NCBI RefSeq assembly: GCF_031179985.1
Contig: NZ_JAPSHJ010000017.1
Location: 18,536-82,535 of the forward strand
Direction of reading: 5' to 3'
DNA from: Arthrobacter sp.
GTDB lineage: Bacteria; Actinomycetota; Actinomycetes; Actinomycetales; Micrococcaceae
DNA length: 64,000 nucleotides
Positions 18,657 to 27,949 of the stretch are shown here, piece by piece (the first letter of the stretch is position 1; every line of letters begins with the position of its first letter). The notes under the pieces are model-generated. The model ran no database searches. It had not been told where the DNA came from and worked only from the letters and a program-made list of their open reading frames with translations. A program made the translations under genes and the position numbers.

Positions 18657-19601
18657 ATGAATGAAACCCTCGAAGAGACCCCCGCTCACGCTCACCGAGG
18701 CCTGAGCGGCTTAGCGTTCTCGAAGGGGCACGGCACGGGAAACGACTTCGTCCTGATAGCTGATCCGGCCGGCGTGTGGCCTGTTGGGCCTGAACAGGTA
18801 GCCGAACTGTGTGATCGACACCGTGGAATAGGCGGGGACGGCCTGATCCGCGCTGTTCCGTCACGTTTCCTTCCTGAAGGCCGGGACCTGCTGGCCCAGC
18901 ATCCGGATGCCGAATGGTTCATGGACTACCGCAACGGTGATGGCTCGTTGTCCGAGATGTGCGGAAACGGAGTGCGTGTTTTCGTGCACTTCCTCATCGC
19001 CCAGGGACTTGTCCGTCTGGACGAAGGAGCCTCATTGACGGTGGGCACCCGCGGAGGCGTGAAAGTGATCGTCCGCAGCGGTTCGGGATATGCGGTGGAC
19101 ATGGGGCCGTGGGAATTCATCTTTCCTGAGGACGCTGCGGCCCGGGCAATGGACTCCCTCGTAAGCGCAAGCGGACTGGAGGTGGCCCGGCCTGCTCTCT
19201 CCGTCAGCATGGGAAATCCGCACACTGTGGTTGCCCTTGCAGAGCTTTCCGAGCTCGAGGCGACCCAGCTGTTTACCGCCCCTCACGTAGATCCCACCCC
19301 GCCCAACGGCACCAACGTCGAGTTCGTAGTTCCGTCCGAACCACTCGTTCACGACGGTGTGGGGACCATCACCATGAGGGTTCACGAGCGGGGTGCCGGC
19401 GAAACACAGTCGTGCGGCACGGGCGCGTGCGCAGCAGCTGTCGCGATCCGGCACTGGGCCGGCGAGGGCGCTCCGAATGCGTGGAATGTCACAGTACCGG
19501 GCGGCATCGTCGGCGTGAAGTTTTTCCCCGGGCCTGACGGGCGCGAGCACGTCGAGCTTAGTGGTCCCGCCGTCATCGTTGCTAGTGGGACGCTTTCCTG
19601 A
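18657..19601 (+). CDS. dapF: Diaminopimelate epimerase
   Basis: 314 residues. It interconverts LL- and meso-diaminopimelate, the cross-linking residue of the cell wall and lysine precursor. The two catalytic Cys are visible in SEMCGNGVRVF and ETQSCGTGACAA. The N-terminal FSKGHGTGNDFVLI is characteristic. ATG 18657 is the start. The last 20 nt overlap the 3' end of the convergent methyltransferase gene. Confidence 0.96.
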   Translation: MNETLEETPAHAHRGLSGLAFSKGHGTGNDFVLIADPAGVWPVGPEQVAELCDRHRGIGGDGLIRAVPSRFLPEGRDLLAQHPDAEWFMDYRNGDGSLSEMCGNGVRVFVHFLIAQGLVRLDEGASLTVGTRGGVKVIVRSGSGYAVDMGPWEFIFPEDAAARAMDSLVSASGLEVARPALSVSMGNPHTVVALAELSELEATQLFTAPHVDPTPPNGTNVEFVVPSEPLVHDGVGTITMRVHERGAGETQSCGTGACAAAVAIRHWAGEGAPNAWNVTVPGGIVGVKFFPGPDGREHVELSGPAVIVASGTLS

Positions 19602-20196
19602 CCTTCAGGATCCGGAAGGACTTCGAGGTACTCTCGCGGGTAACCGTGAAGGATGAATCAAGCTCTGCGGCAAGCCAGCGCTGCAGCGAATCGGAACCGA
19701 GGTTTTTCTGGACCACCAGCCAGGCGGAACCACCAGGGGCGAGCCGGGGCAGCCAGCGCAGTAACAGCGAATGGAGCTCGTCCTTACCGATCCGGATCGG
19801 CGGATTTGACCAGATGGTATCGAAGTGGAGCCCGGGATCTACCCCGTCCGGCAAGCTGGCCCGGAGATTCTCCAGCCCGAGTGCGGCGGCGTTCTCGTTC
19901 GTCAGGGTCACGCACCGCTCGTTGACATCTACGGCGTAGACGGTTGCATGGGGGGCCCGCAAAGCCATGGTCAGGGCGATTGGACCCCAGCCACACCCGA
20001 TATCCAGCAGGTTCCCTTGGGGAGAGGGGGCTGGTACCTCGGCAAGTAGAACGGCCGTTCCCTTGTCGATGCCCTCGGGGCTGAAGATCCCCGACGACGT
20101 CTGGAGCTTCCGCGTTTCACCGGCAAGTTCGACCGTCAGCGGCTTGCGGGTGAAGGGCCCCGCCGGCTGGGCGCTGAAATAATGTGCAGACTCCAT
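19582..20196 (-). CDS. Class I SAM-dependent methyltransferase (RsmC/RlmG-like)
   Basis: 204 residues. The SAM-binding motif DIGCGWGPIALTMAL and the SNPPI motif are diagnostic of the small methyltransferases that modify guanine N2 in rRNA (RsmC, RlmG). The N-terminal HYFSAQPAG...GIFSPEGID layout matches these single-domain forms. ATG 20196 is chosen because the HYFSAQP block follows it directly; an upstream in-frame extension is basic and unlike the family. It is divergent from hflX. The exact target nucleotide is not deducible. Confidence 0.88.
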   Translation of the reverse strand: MESAHYFSAQPAGPFTRKPLTVELAGETRKLQTSSGIFSPEGIDKGTAVLLAEVPAPSPQGNLLDIGCGWGPIALTMALRAPHATVYAVDVNERCVTLTNENAAALGLENLRASLPDGVDPGLHFDTIWSNPPIRIGKDELHSLLLRWLPRLAPGGSAWLVVQKNLGSDSLQRWLAAELDSSFTVTRESTSKSFRILKVRKASH

Positions 20197-20774
20197 AACT
20201 GGCCAGATTAGTTGCCCCGCAGCTGGATGGGAAACCGGGGGTTTGGCCCGTCTGGTATTCTTTAATCCATGTTCTTGATCTTTGAGTAGCGGCGCAGCCC
20301 GGCGCAGGCGCGTTGGCATCATAGCCCGCCTCACGCCCCGCTTAGTGTCCCGCAGCGATGCAGGTAAGTCCTTCCGCTTAGCGCGCTCAGCACCAGTGCT
20401 TTCAAAGTCAATGAACCTTCAGATGAACTCTCCCGGACTCACACCACCCAGCTACCGTGCCGGGTCCGGAGCCTACGTCTATGAAACAGTGGCGAAAGAT
20501 CCAACTGGCAGATCAACTGGGCGCCCGATCCCCATGGAGTCCATCATGATCAACCCAAGCATCTGACATATCCGGACTGGAAATCACTCCGGCCAGCCGT
20601 TCCCTTTCCTGGGAACCGCAGACACACAAACGTCCCGAACCATACCTGCCACGGCGCCGCTGCCGTGGCCACCTGGAGGAACAATTGACCAGCAGCCGTC
20701 AGCCCACCGCGAATTCAGCACCACAGCCCGGCAAAGGGCACTATTCTGAAGATGTAGAACCTCTTAAGGAGACC
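20197..20774 (+). other. Long hflX leader / intergenic region
   Basis: A 578-nt stretch without a firmly supported gene. It holds the divergent starts of the methyltransferase and hflX transcripts, a possible short frame at 20411-20566, a hairpin GCCACGG/CCGTGGC at about 20650-20671, and a GGAGG Shine-Dalgarno before TTG 20685. That TTG is an alternative hflX start with 30 extra residues. No tRNA or known riboswitch is recognisable. Confidence 0.5.
20411..20566 (+). CDS. Possible 51-residue leader ORF upstream of hflX
   Basis: ATG 20411 opens a 51-residue frame (start MNLQMNSPGLTPPSYRAG) that ends 118 nt before TTG 20685. An in-frame TTG 20282 would extend it with an Arg-rich segment. Third-position GC is only moderate and no good Shine-Dalgarno is seen, so coding is uncertain. 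Ribosome-associated GTPase and antibiotic-resistance genes in actinobacteria often have short upstream frames that sense stalled ribosomes, and this is the reason for listing it. No homologue is recognised. Confidence 0.25.
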   Translation: MNLQMNSPGLTPPSYRAGSGAYVYETVAKDPTGRSTGRPIPMESIMINPSI

Positions 20775-22343
20775 ATGACCAGTCAGCACAACACCGGACC
20801 AGATTCAGCCGCCGAGGATATGTCCCCCGAGGAGATTCAGGCTGTAATTGACCGGATTCTCGCCAAGGATGTACCTGCCAGGAACGTCCGGAAGGCGGAC
20901 GAGGACAGCAAGGCTGTTTTCGGCAGGGCCCAGGCCATTTCAGGGCTCGACGACGAGCACACCAGCTACGACGGTGATCAGCAGGATCTTGAGGAACGTC
21001 GCGCACTGCGCCGTACTGCAGGCCTTTCCACAGAGCTGGAGGACGTTACCGAAGTCGAGTACCGGCAACTCCGGCTCGAACGGGTGGTCCTGGCGGGGTT
21101 GTGGTCGGAGGGAACCCTGGCCGACGCCGAGAACTCCCTCCGGGAACTGGCGGCACTGGCAGAAACCGCCGGCTCCGAAGTGCTCGATGGCCTCGTTCAG
21201 CGCCGAGCCAAGCCTGATCCCGGAACTTTCCTTGGCTCAGGCAAAGCCCTTGAACTGAAGGACATTGTTATGTCGACGGGGGCGGACACCGTTGTGGTCG
21301 ACGCCGAATTGGCTCCATCACAGCGGCGCGGCCTTGAAGATATCGTCAAGGTCAAAGTCATTGACCGTACCGCTCTCATCCTCGATATTTTTGCCCAGCA
21401 TGCTAAGAGCCGCGAAGGCAAAGCCCAGGTGGAACTGGCCCAGCTCGAATACCTGTTGCCGCGACTGCGTGGTTGGGGTGAGTCCATGTCCCGCCAGGCC
21501 GGTGGCCAGGTGGGTGGGGCAGCGGCCGGAATGGGTTCACGTGGTCCTGGTGAAACCAAGATCGAACTGGATAGGCGCCGGATCCGGACACGGATGGCGA
21601 AACTGCGGCGGGAAATCGCGGCCATGAAGCCTGCGAGGGAGACGAAACGGGCCAACCGCCGTCGTAATGCGGTTCCGTCTGTTGCTATCGCCGGATACAC
21701 CAACGCCGGCAAGTCCTCGCTGCTCAACAGGCTGACCGACGCCGGAGTCCTCGTGGAGAACGCGCTTTTTGCCACCTTGGATCCAACGGTCCGCAAGGCT
21801 GAAACTGCCGACGGATTGGGCTATACCCTGGCCGACACCGTGGGTTTTGTCCGCTCATTGCCCACGCAATTGGTGGAAGCGTTCCGCTCTACGCTGGAGG
21901 AAGTGGCCGATTCCGACCTCATCCTCCACGTTGTGGACGCCTCACATCCGGATCCGGAAGGCCAGATTGCCGCCGTCCGTGCGGTGTTCAGCGAAGTGGA
22001 TGCGCGCAAGGTGCCCGAGATCATCGTGCTGAACAAGGTGGACGCTGCTGATCCCTTCGTGGTGGAGCGGCTGAAGCAGCGCGAACGCCGGCACGTTGTG
22101 GTTTCCGCCAGGACGGGCCAAGGCATCAGCGATCTGCTCAAAGCCATCAGTGACTCCATCCCCAGGCCAAGTGTCAAGCTGGAATTGCATATCCCGTACA
22201 ACCGGGGTGATTTGATCAGTAAGCTCCACGAAACCGATGCTGAAATCCTTACCCTCGATCACGATGAGCATGGCACACGAGCCGTTGTGATGGTTCGGGA
22301 AGGTCTTGCCGCTGAGCTGGAATCCTTCGTCAGCAATGACTGA
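20775..22343 (+). CDS. hflX: Ribosome-associated GTPase HflX
   Basis: 522 residues. HflX splits stalled ribosomes during stress. The N-terminal HflX domain contains DPGTFLGSGKALEL, and the AQLEYLLPRLRGWGESMSRQ region and GGxGxRGPGE-like GMGSRGPGETKIE segment follow. The GTPase domain has P-loop GYTNAGKSS at about residue 307, DTVGFVRSLP (G3) and LNKVDAAD (G4). ATG 20775 is preceded by AAGGAG. TTG 20685, with GGAGG before it, would add 30 residues, so two starts may be used. The stop overlaps the next gene. Confidence 0.93.
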   Translation: MTSQHNTGPDSAAEDMSPEEIQAVIDRILAKDVPARNVRKADEDSKAVFGRAQAISGLDDEHTSYDGDQQDLEERRALRRTAGLSTELEDVTEVEYRQLRLERVVLAGLWSEGTLADAENSLRELAALAETAGSEVLDGLVQRRAKPDPGTFLGSGKALELKDIVMSTGADTVVVDAELAPSQRRGLEDIVKVKVIDRTALILDIFAQHAKSREGKAQVELAQLEYLLPRLRGWGESMSRQAGGQVGGAAAGMGSRGPGETKIELDRRRIRTRMAKLRREIAAMKPARETKRANRRRNAVPSVAIAGYTNAGKSSLLNRLTDAGVLVENALFATLDPTVRKAETADGLGYTLADTVGFVRSLPTQLVEAFRSTLEEVADSDLILHVVDASHPDPEGQIAAVRAVFSEVDARKVPEIIVLNKVDAADPFVVERLKQRERRHVVVSARTGQGISDLLKAISDSIPRPSVKLELHIPYNRGDLISKLHETDAEILTLDHDEHGTRAVVMVREGLAAELESFVSND

Positions 22344-24414
22344 AGCGGATCCGGAGGCGAATGCATCGGCCAGCGAGCGGTTGGTGGTTGAACTGCTCGA
22401 CCGGGCTGTCTCCGGAATGGGCGGCGAGAGCCGCACCGGTCAGCACGAAATGGCCCGGCAGGTGGCGCGCGCAATAGACAGCGGCGACCACCTGCTGGTC
22501 CAGGCAGGAACAGGGACCGGTAAGTCCCTCGCCTACCTGATTCCTCTCATCGCCCACTCGCTTGTCAGCGACAAACCCACTCTCGTCTCGACGGCCACAT
22601 TGGCCCTGCAGACTCAGATTGTGGGAAGGGACTTGCCCAGGCTGCTGGAAACGATAACTCCGGCGCTGGACCGGCCCGTGAAGGTGGCGCTCGTCAAGGG
22701 CCGAGCCAACTACGTCTGCAGGCACAAGCTCGAGGGCGGTTTCCCGTCCGAGGAGCCGGCAGAGGGACAGTTGTTCTCTTTGGGGGAGGACACCAGCGTG
22801 CCGCATTTTGCGGCAGCCATGGGTGGTCCTTCGTCCCAACTGGGCAAAGAAGTGGTCCGGCTGCGTGACTGGGCAGAAAAGACCATCACCGGCGACCGCG
22901 ACGAGCTGATGCCAGGCGTGACCGACAGGGCGTGGCGGCAGGTATCCGTCACGTCAATGGAGTGCCTGGGGGCACAGAAATGCCCCATGGCCGCCGAGTG
23001 CTTCAGCGAACTGGCCCGTCAAAACGCAGCCGAGGCCGACGTTGTTGTCACCAACCACGCCATGCTCGCCGTCAGCGCTTTCGAGGGCCTGGCGGTGCTT
23101 CCTGAGTACGACGTTGTGGTGGTGGACGAGGCCCATGAACTGCAGGACCGGGTCACGGGTGCAGTCTCCGGGCAACTCTCCGTTGCCATGGTCCATGCGG
23201 CGGCATCAGGAGCGCGCAAGCATACGGGCATCACCGTTGACGCCCTCAACTCCGCGGCTGCCAACCTCGAAGTTGCGGTTGCCGGGATCCCCAGCGGTCT
23301 CCTCCCCAGCGGGCTCAGCGACGAACAACTCGACTGTGTGGACCAACTCCGCGACGCATGCCGCGCTGCACTCTCTGATTCCAAGGGGGACAGTTCCACC
23401 ACGGCCGACGGCGGGCGGCAGTTGGCGCGCTCCCGCCTCCTGGTGATTCTGGAACTGTGTGAACGACTTATCGCAGCGCGGGAAAACGGCGAAGTGGTGT
23501 GGATTTCCCGAAACAGTACCTTTGATCCGCAACAGGGTTACTCCACACCGGATGACGCCTCGCCGGCGCTGATCAATGTCGCACCCCTAAGCGTGGGCGG
23601 CCGGCTCCGGGAGGGCCTGTTCGAGGGACACACCGTCGTGCTGACTTCCGCTACGCTCGCGATCGGCTCCGCCTTCGAACCTGCGGCGGGCGGCCTTGGT
23701 CTCGTGGGCCCGGGTGCGCCGAGCTGGACCGGCATCGACGTCGGCTCTCCTTTCGACTATCCGAAACAAGGGATTCTCTACGTGGCGGGTCATCTGCCAA
23801 AACCGGGTCGAGGCACGTCACCTGAAGCTCTCGACGAGCTCGAAAAGCTGATTCTTGCCTCCGGGGGCGGCGCGCTGTGCCTGTTTTCCTCTCGCCGGGC
23901 AGCGGAGGACGCTGCCGAAGCCCTGCGTCCCCGACTCGACGTGAACATTCTCTGCCAAGGTGATTCAACGATGACGGCGCTGGTCCGGCAGTTTGCGGAT
24001 GAGCCCGACACCTGCCTGTTCGGCACCATGTCCCTTTGGCAAGGTGTGGACGTTCCTGGGGGCTCGTGCCGCCTCGTAGTGATCGACAGGATTCCCTTCC
24101 CCCGTCCCGATGATCCCCTTATGACAGCACGGTCCCGGGCGGTAGCAAAGGCAGGCGGCAACGGCTTTATGTCTGTTTCTGCCACGCACGCCGCCATCCG
24201 GCTTGCCCAGGGGGCTGGCCGCCTTATTCGTTCCACAGGCGACAAAGGCGTGGTCGCCGTGCTGGACTCGCGGCTATCAACTGAGCGATACGGCAATTTT
24301 CTGCGCGCTGCCCTGCCGCCCTTCTGGCCCACCACGGACTCTGCGATTGCCGTGGCTGCACTTAAACGGCTGGCTGACGAAACCCGGGTGCCCAGTACCG
24401 GAGCGCGGGGCTGA
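22336..24414 (+). CDS. ATP-dependent DNA helicase, DinG/XPD-like
   Basis: 692 residues of the superfamily 2 iron-sulfur helicases, which unwind R-loops, D-loops and G-quadruplexes during repair. Walker A QAGTGTGKSLAYLIP is at about residue 55 and the DEAH box (VVVDEAHEL) at about 262. Cluster-binding Cys are visible in NYVCRHKLE, ECLGAQKCPMAAEC. Helicase motif VI lies in RLAQGAGRLIRS near the C-terminus. ATG 22336 overlaps the hflX stop by 8 nt, so the two are translationally coupled. No SOS box of its own is seen despite the lexA neighbour. It could also be called YoaA-like. Confidence 0.92.
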   Translation: MTEADPEANASASERLVVELLDRAVSGMGGESRTGQHEMARQVARAIDSGDHLLVQAGTGTGKSLAYLIPLIAHSLVSDKPTLVSTATLALQTQIVGRDLPRLLETITPALDRPVKVALVKGRANYVCRHKLEGGFPSEEPAEGQLFSLGEDTSVPHFAAAMGGPSSQLGKEVVRLRDWAEKTITGDRDELMPGVTDRAWRQVSVTSMECLGAQKCPMAAECFSELARQNAAEADVVVTNHAMLAVSAFEGLAVLPEYDVVVVDEAHELQDRVTGAVSGQLSVAMVHAAASGARKHTGITVDALNSAAANLEVAVAGIPSGLLPSGLSDEQLDCVDQLRDACRAALSDSKGDSSTTADGGRQLARSRLLVILELCERLIAARENGEVVWISRNSTFDPQQGYSTPDDASPALINVAPLSVGGRLREGLFEGHTVVLTSATLAIGSAFEPAAGGLGLVGPGAPSWTGIDVGSPFDYPKQGILYVAGHLPKPGRGTSPEALDELEKLILASGGGALCLFSSRRAAEDAAEALRPRLDVNILCQGDSTMTALVRQFADEPDTCLFGTMSLWQGVDVPGGSCRLVVIDRIPFPRPDDPLMTARSRAVAKAGGNGFMSVSATHAAIRLAQGAGRLIRSTGDKGVVAVLDSRLSTERYGNFLRAALPPFWPTTDSAIAVAALKRLADETRVPSTGARG

Positions 24415-24429
24415 GCTGGAGGGCGGGTT

Positions 24430-25188
24430 CTATATGGAGCGCAGGACTGAGACTACTTTGCCCATAATGGTGGCATGATCGCCCAGGATGGGCTCATACT
24501 GCGTGTTCTGTGGCAGCAGCCATGTGTGGCCGTCCCGTTGGCGGAACGTCTTGACTGTCGCTTCATCGTCCAATAGCGCGGCCACGATATCGCCGTTGAC
24601 AGCGACGCTCTGACGGCGCACAACCACCCAGTCACCGTCGCAAATTGCGGCATCAATCATGGAGTCTCCCGCAACCTTCAGCATGAACAGCTCTCCGTGG
24701 CCAACCAGCTGGCGGGGGAGCGGCATAAACTCTTCCACCAGCTGCTCGGCGAGAATGGGACCGCCTGCGGCGATACGCCCGACCAGTGGGACCATGGCGG
24801 TGTCTGTTGCGCCTGCGAGTTCCGTCACCGGTTGACGGCCTACACTCCTGAGCCGGGTGGGCTTTTCCGGCCGTGAAGGCTCCGTTGTGCCTTCCTCCAG
24901 TGTCAGCGGCATCAACACTTCCATGGCGCGCGGACGCTTCGGATCGCGGCGCAGGTATCCGAGTTTCTCCAGCTGGGACAGCTGGTGGGTCACGCTGGAC
25001 AGGCTCGCAAGGCCGACTGTGTCCCCGATTTCGCGCATGGATGGGGGATAGCCGTTGTCATTGACGGACCGCTGAATGGTCTCCAGGATTCTCTTTTGGC
25101 GAAGAGTGAGGCCCTTGGGCGTCCGGGCATTCTGCGAGGCCCCTGCGGTGGCCTTGCTGCCCGCGGCTTGTGCTGCCATTTTCGCCAA
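24430..25188 (-). CDS. lexA: SOS repressor LexA
   Basis: 252 residues. The N-terminal winged helix (about 27-90, [18 protein letters not shown] and [15 protein letters not shown]) binds SOS boxes. The C-terminal S24 peptidase domain has cleavage site Ala141-Gly142 (VGRIAAGGP), catalytic Ser176 (AGDSMIDA) and Lys213 (EATVKTF). A 20-30 residue Ala/Lys-rich N-terminal extension precedes the domain. ATG 25188 is used. LexA represses the boxes found in this window, including one or both in its own upstream region. It converges with the DinG-like gene (15-nt gap). Confidence 0.98.
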   Translation of the reverse strand: MAKMAAQAAGSKATAGASQNARTPKGLTLRQKRILETIQRSVNDNGYPPSMREIGDTVGLASLSSVTHQLSQLEKLGYLRRDPKRPRAMEVLMPLTLEEGTTEPSRPEKPTRLRSVGRQPVTELAGATDTAMVPLVGRIAAGGPILAEQLVEEFMPLPRQLVGHGELFMLKVAGDSMIDAAICDGDWVVVRRQSVAVNGDIVAALLDDEATVKTFRQRDGHTWLLPQNTQYEPILGDHATIMGKVVSVLRSI

Positions 25189-25329
25189 CGCCTTTCCATT
25201 TCTCCCAGCTTCTGAGCGCCAGCCGCCGGGGATGTTCTGCCTGAATGTCAGACCCTGCTGATCAACTGCAGATGTGGTTGTCCTGATCTATGTTTCTTTG
25301 ATCAAACGTAGGCCAGCCACGGGAGTTTT

Positions 25330-25345
25330 TCAAACATTTGTTCTA
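25330..25345. promoter_or_regulatory. LexA (SOS) box proximal to lexA
   Basis: TCAAACATTTGTTCTA (minus strand TAGAACAAATGTTTGA) matches the LexA operator and lies 141 nt upstream of the lexA start, giving the expected negative autoregulation. Confidence 0.8.
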
Positions 25346-25396
25346 GTGAGTCTCGACAATGTTCGATCATAGATGCTAAAACTTAGTCAGTAAGGT

Positions 25397-25412
25397 TCGA
25401 ATATGTGTTCTA
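25397..25412. promoter_or_regulatory. LexA (SOS) box proximal to the LysM gene
   Basis: TCGAATATGTGTTCTA matches the LexA operator and lies 130 nt upstream of the LysM protein start. Its distance of 51 nt from the lexA-proximal box allows each gene its own operator, or joint control of both. Confidence 0.82.
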
Positions 25413-25542
25413 GTCAGTTTTCTCATTTGCTTGCTCCGGTGGCCGGATTCGTTCAGACGTTCGAAGCCGGAGGCCGCTGGCAATGAATACCTTGCCATCA
25501 ATGAACACGACGGGCAGCACAGTATGGTCCAGGAGGACGGTC

Positions 25543-26064
25543 ATGTCAGCTACATCCGCGTTCCACGAGTTCTTTCCGCAATCGGTCTCCGGAGAGTCTC
25601 AATCGGCGACGACGCTGCACAGTTCCCTCGCCCCACAGGGGCCCGCTGTGTATATGCCCGAAATGACCTCTGCCGATCGAAGGGCCAGTGCCTGTGAAGA
25701 AGCGAGCGCTTACGGTGCCGACACCCCTGGCCAAGCCCATGGCCGGGTGCAGGCACCGCTGCGGCTTACCCGGCGCGGATGGATTGTCCTGGTGGTCTTG
25801 CCCCTTATGCTGCTGACTGCCTTGCTGATGTCACTCTCGGGTTTCCTTACGTCTCCGGCCAAGGCAGCTGACACCGCCGCCGAGCTCTCCCTGACTCCCA
25901 CCGTGACCGTCACCGTGCAGCAGGGCCAATCCTTGTGGGCCATCGCCGGCACTGTTGCACCTAAGCGCGATCCGCGGGATGTCGTGGCTGACATCGTGCA
26001 GTTGAATAACCTCGATGGAGGTGCGGTCAGTCCGGGGCAGCAGCTCTTTGTCCCCTCCGCGTGA
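25543..26064 (+). CDS. LysM-domain membrane protein, probable SOS cell-division inhibitor
   Basis: 173 residues: a cytoplasmic N-terminus of about 75 residues, one membrane segment (about 79-103), and an extracytoplasmic LysM peptidoglycan-binding domain (about 121-171, VTVQQGQSLWAIAGTVAP and NNLDGGAVSPGQQLFVPSA). ATG 25543 is decided by AGGAGG 6 nt upstream; ATG 25483 has none. Position, topology and SOS box match YneA of Bacillus and Rv2719c/ChiZ of mycobacteria, which lie divergent from lexA and delay division during DNA damage. Function is inferred from synteny and architecture, since these proteins share little sequence outside LysM. Confidence 0.82.
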   Translation: MSATSAFHEFFPQSVSGESQSATTLHSSLAPQGPAVYMPEMTSADRRASACEEASAYGADTPGQAHGRVQAPLRLTRRGWIVLVVLPLMLLTALLMSLSGFLTSPAKAADTAAELSLTPTVTVTVQQGQSLWAIAGTVAPKRDPRDVVADIVQLNNLDGGAVSPGQQLFVPSA

Positions 26065-26142
26065 GCCCAGTCCTCGAAGCCCGGCTTTGCCTGGAGGCGT
26101 CACAGTTTTCCGGGCCCGGCATCAGGCACTTAAACTGTTCTG

Positions 26143-27261
26143 GTGACTGACCAGCTAGCGCGCTTGAACCGACTGCCACTCCGCGACAATCTCCGGGGCC
26201 TGACGCCTTACGGTGCGCCGCAATTGGATGTGCCCATCCTGCTGAACGTGAATGAGAACACTCACGGCGTGCCAGAGGATGTTCTGAAGGCCATCTCCGA
26301 GGCCGTAACCGCTGCAGCCGCCGGACTGAACCGGTACCCCGATCGGGAGTTCAGTGAGCTCCGGTCAGCCCTGGCGGAGTATCTGGGGCATGGGCTCGAG
26401 GCCGAAAATATCTGGGCAGCCAATGGATCCAACGAAGTCCTGCAGCAGACACTGCAGGCTTTTGGCGGACCTGGCAGGACAGCTCTGGGCTTTCCCCCCA
26501 CGTACTCCATGTACCCCTTGCTTGCCAGCGGTACTGACACCGAATACGTTTCCGGCCTGCGCGCTGCCGATTACGGGCTAAGCGCAGAATACGCCGCCGA
26601 ACAGGTCCGGGAGCTTGAACCGAACGTAGTTTTCCTGAGCTCACCCAACAACCCCACCGGCACCGGCCTCGGCCTGGACGTAGTGAAGGCTGTCTACGAA
26701 GCGGGTGAGGAAAGCCGCACCATTGTCATCGTGGACGAGGCCTACCACGAGTTTGCACACGACGGTACTCCCAGTGCACTCACGCTCCTCCCCGGACGGG
26801 AACGCCTGATCGTAACGCGGACCATGAGCAAAGCATTCGCCCTGGCCGGAGCCCGGCTCGGCTACATGGCGGCAGCGCCGGAAGTCACTGATGCCTTGCG
26901 CCTTGTCCGCTTGCCATACCACCTGTCAGCCGTCACCCAGGCAACGGCCCTTGCTGCACTTCAGCACAGGGAAGCGTTGATGGCTGACGTCGAGGACATC
27001 AAAGCCCAACGCGACAGGATTGTCTCGGAGCTTACTCGAATGGGCCTGACACCTGCCGCTTCTGATTCCAACTTTGTTTTCTTCGGGGGACTGGAGAATC
27101 CGCATGCAGTCTGGCAGGCACTTCTTGATTGCGGAGTCCTGATTCGCGACGTCGGCATTCCCGGACATTTGCGGGTTACGGCAGGAACAGAGGCCGAGAC
27201 CACAGCATTCCTTGAGGCACTGGAGCGCATTCTGACAAGGCAAACCGCAGTACCGGCCTAA
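26143..27261 (+). CDS. hisC: Histidinol-phosphate aminotransferase
   Basis: 372 residues, a fold-type I PLP enzyme that converts imidazole acetol phosphate to histidinol phosphate. The substrate-binding ILLNVNENTHG, the NPTGTG loop, DEAYHEFA and the PLP-binding Lys in TRTMSKAFALAGARLGY are visible. GTG 26143 is the start. It heads the run hisC-hisB-hisH-small ORF-hisA; hisD, hisF, hisG and hisI are not in the window. Confidence 0.96.
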   Translation: MTDQLARLNRLPLRDNLRGLTPYGAPQLDVPILLNVNENTHGVPEDVLKAISEAVTAAAAGLNRYPDREFSELRSALAEYLGHGLEAENIWAANGSNEVLQQTLQAFGGPGRTALGFPPTYSMYPLLASGTDTEYVSGLRAADYGLSAEYAAEQVRELEPNVVFLSSPNNPTGTGLGLDVVKAVYEAGEESRTIVIVDEAYHEFAHDGTPSALTLLPGRERLIVTRTMSKAFALAGARLGYMAAAPEVTDALRLVRLPYHLSAVTQATALAALQHREALMADVEDIKAQRDRIVSELTRMGLTPAASDSNFVFFGGLENPHAVWQALLDCGVLIRDVGIPGHLRVTAGTEAETTAFLEALERILTRQTAVPA

Positions 27262-27322
27262 ACTTTAACCAAGACCCAGAAGCTTCAGGCTTTCAGGCCC
27301 TTCTTCCTAAGGACACATCACC

Positions 27323-27949
27323 ATGAGCAACACCGGATCCATTGCTGCCGCGGCACGGACTGCGCGCATGGAGCGCGCGACCAGTGAATCGTCTGTGCTG
27401 GTAGAGATCAATCTGGATGGAACCGGAACATCGGATATCGATACTTCGGTTCCCTTTTACGATCACATGCTCACGGCGCTCTGCAAGCACTCCCTGATCG
27501 ACATCACGGTCAAGGCCACCGGTGACACCCACATCGATGTCCACCACACAGTGGAAGACGTCGCGATTACCTTTGGAGAAGTCCTGAAAGTGGCCTTGGG
27601 TAACAAGGCAGGCATCCGGCGTTTCGGAGAAGCCACCGTTCCCCTTGATGAAGCACTGGCGCACGCAGTTGTGGACGTCTCCGGCAGGCCTTATCTGGTC
27701 CACGGCGGCGAACCTGCCGGCCAGGAATACCACCTCATTGGCGGCCACTTCACAGGCTCACTCACCCGCCATGTTTTCGAAGCCATCACCCTGCACGCGG
27801 GAATATGCCTTCACATGAATGTCTTGGCCGGCAGGGACCCCCACCACATTGTGGAAGCACAGTTCAAGGCGTTCGCCCGTGCACTGCGCGCGGCCGTGGA
27901 AACCGACCCACGCGTGGACGGAATCCCATCAACCAAGGGGGCATTGTGA
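27323..27949 (+). CDS. hisB: Imidazoleglycerol-phosphate dehydratase
   Basis: 208 residues, the single-function Mn-dependent dehydratase. Metal-binding His-rich motifs are seen in [26 protein letters not shown] and the second-half GGHFTGSL...[11 protein letters not shown] blocks. ATG 27323 follows AAGGAC. It overlaps hisH by 4 nt (GTGA), indicating coupling. It catalyses the step before HisC. Confidence 0.97.
   Translation: MSNTGSIAAAARTARMERATSESSVLVEINLDGTGTSDIDTSVPFYDHMLTALCKHSLIDITVKATGDTHIDVHHTVEDVAITFGEVLKVALGNKAGIRRFGEATVPLDEALAHAVVDVSGRPYLVHGGEPAGQEYHLIGGHFTGSLTRHVFEAITLHAGICLHMNVLAGRDPHHIVEAQFKAFARALRAAVETDPRVDGIPSTKGAL

Larger units (their letters stand above)
25189..25542. promoter_or_regulatory. 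lexA / LysM-protein divergent control region
   Basis: A 354-nt AT-richer intergenic region containing the two divergent promoters, two LexA boxes (25330-25345 and 25397-25412) and a shortened box-like sequence around 25354-25367. In-frame ATGs upstream of 25543 lack a Shine-Dalgarno. Nothing else recognisable is present. Confidence 0.75.

Noticed and set aside
25354..25367. Third LexA-like sequence TCGACAATGTTCGA between lexA and the LysM gene
   Set aside because: The half-sites are 2 nt too close for a standard operator; possibly a degenerate copy, but not scored.
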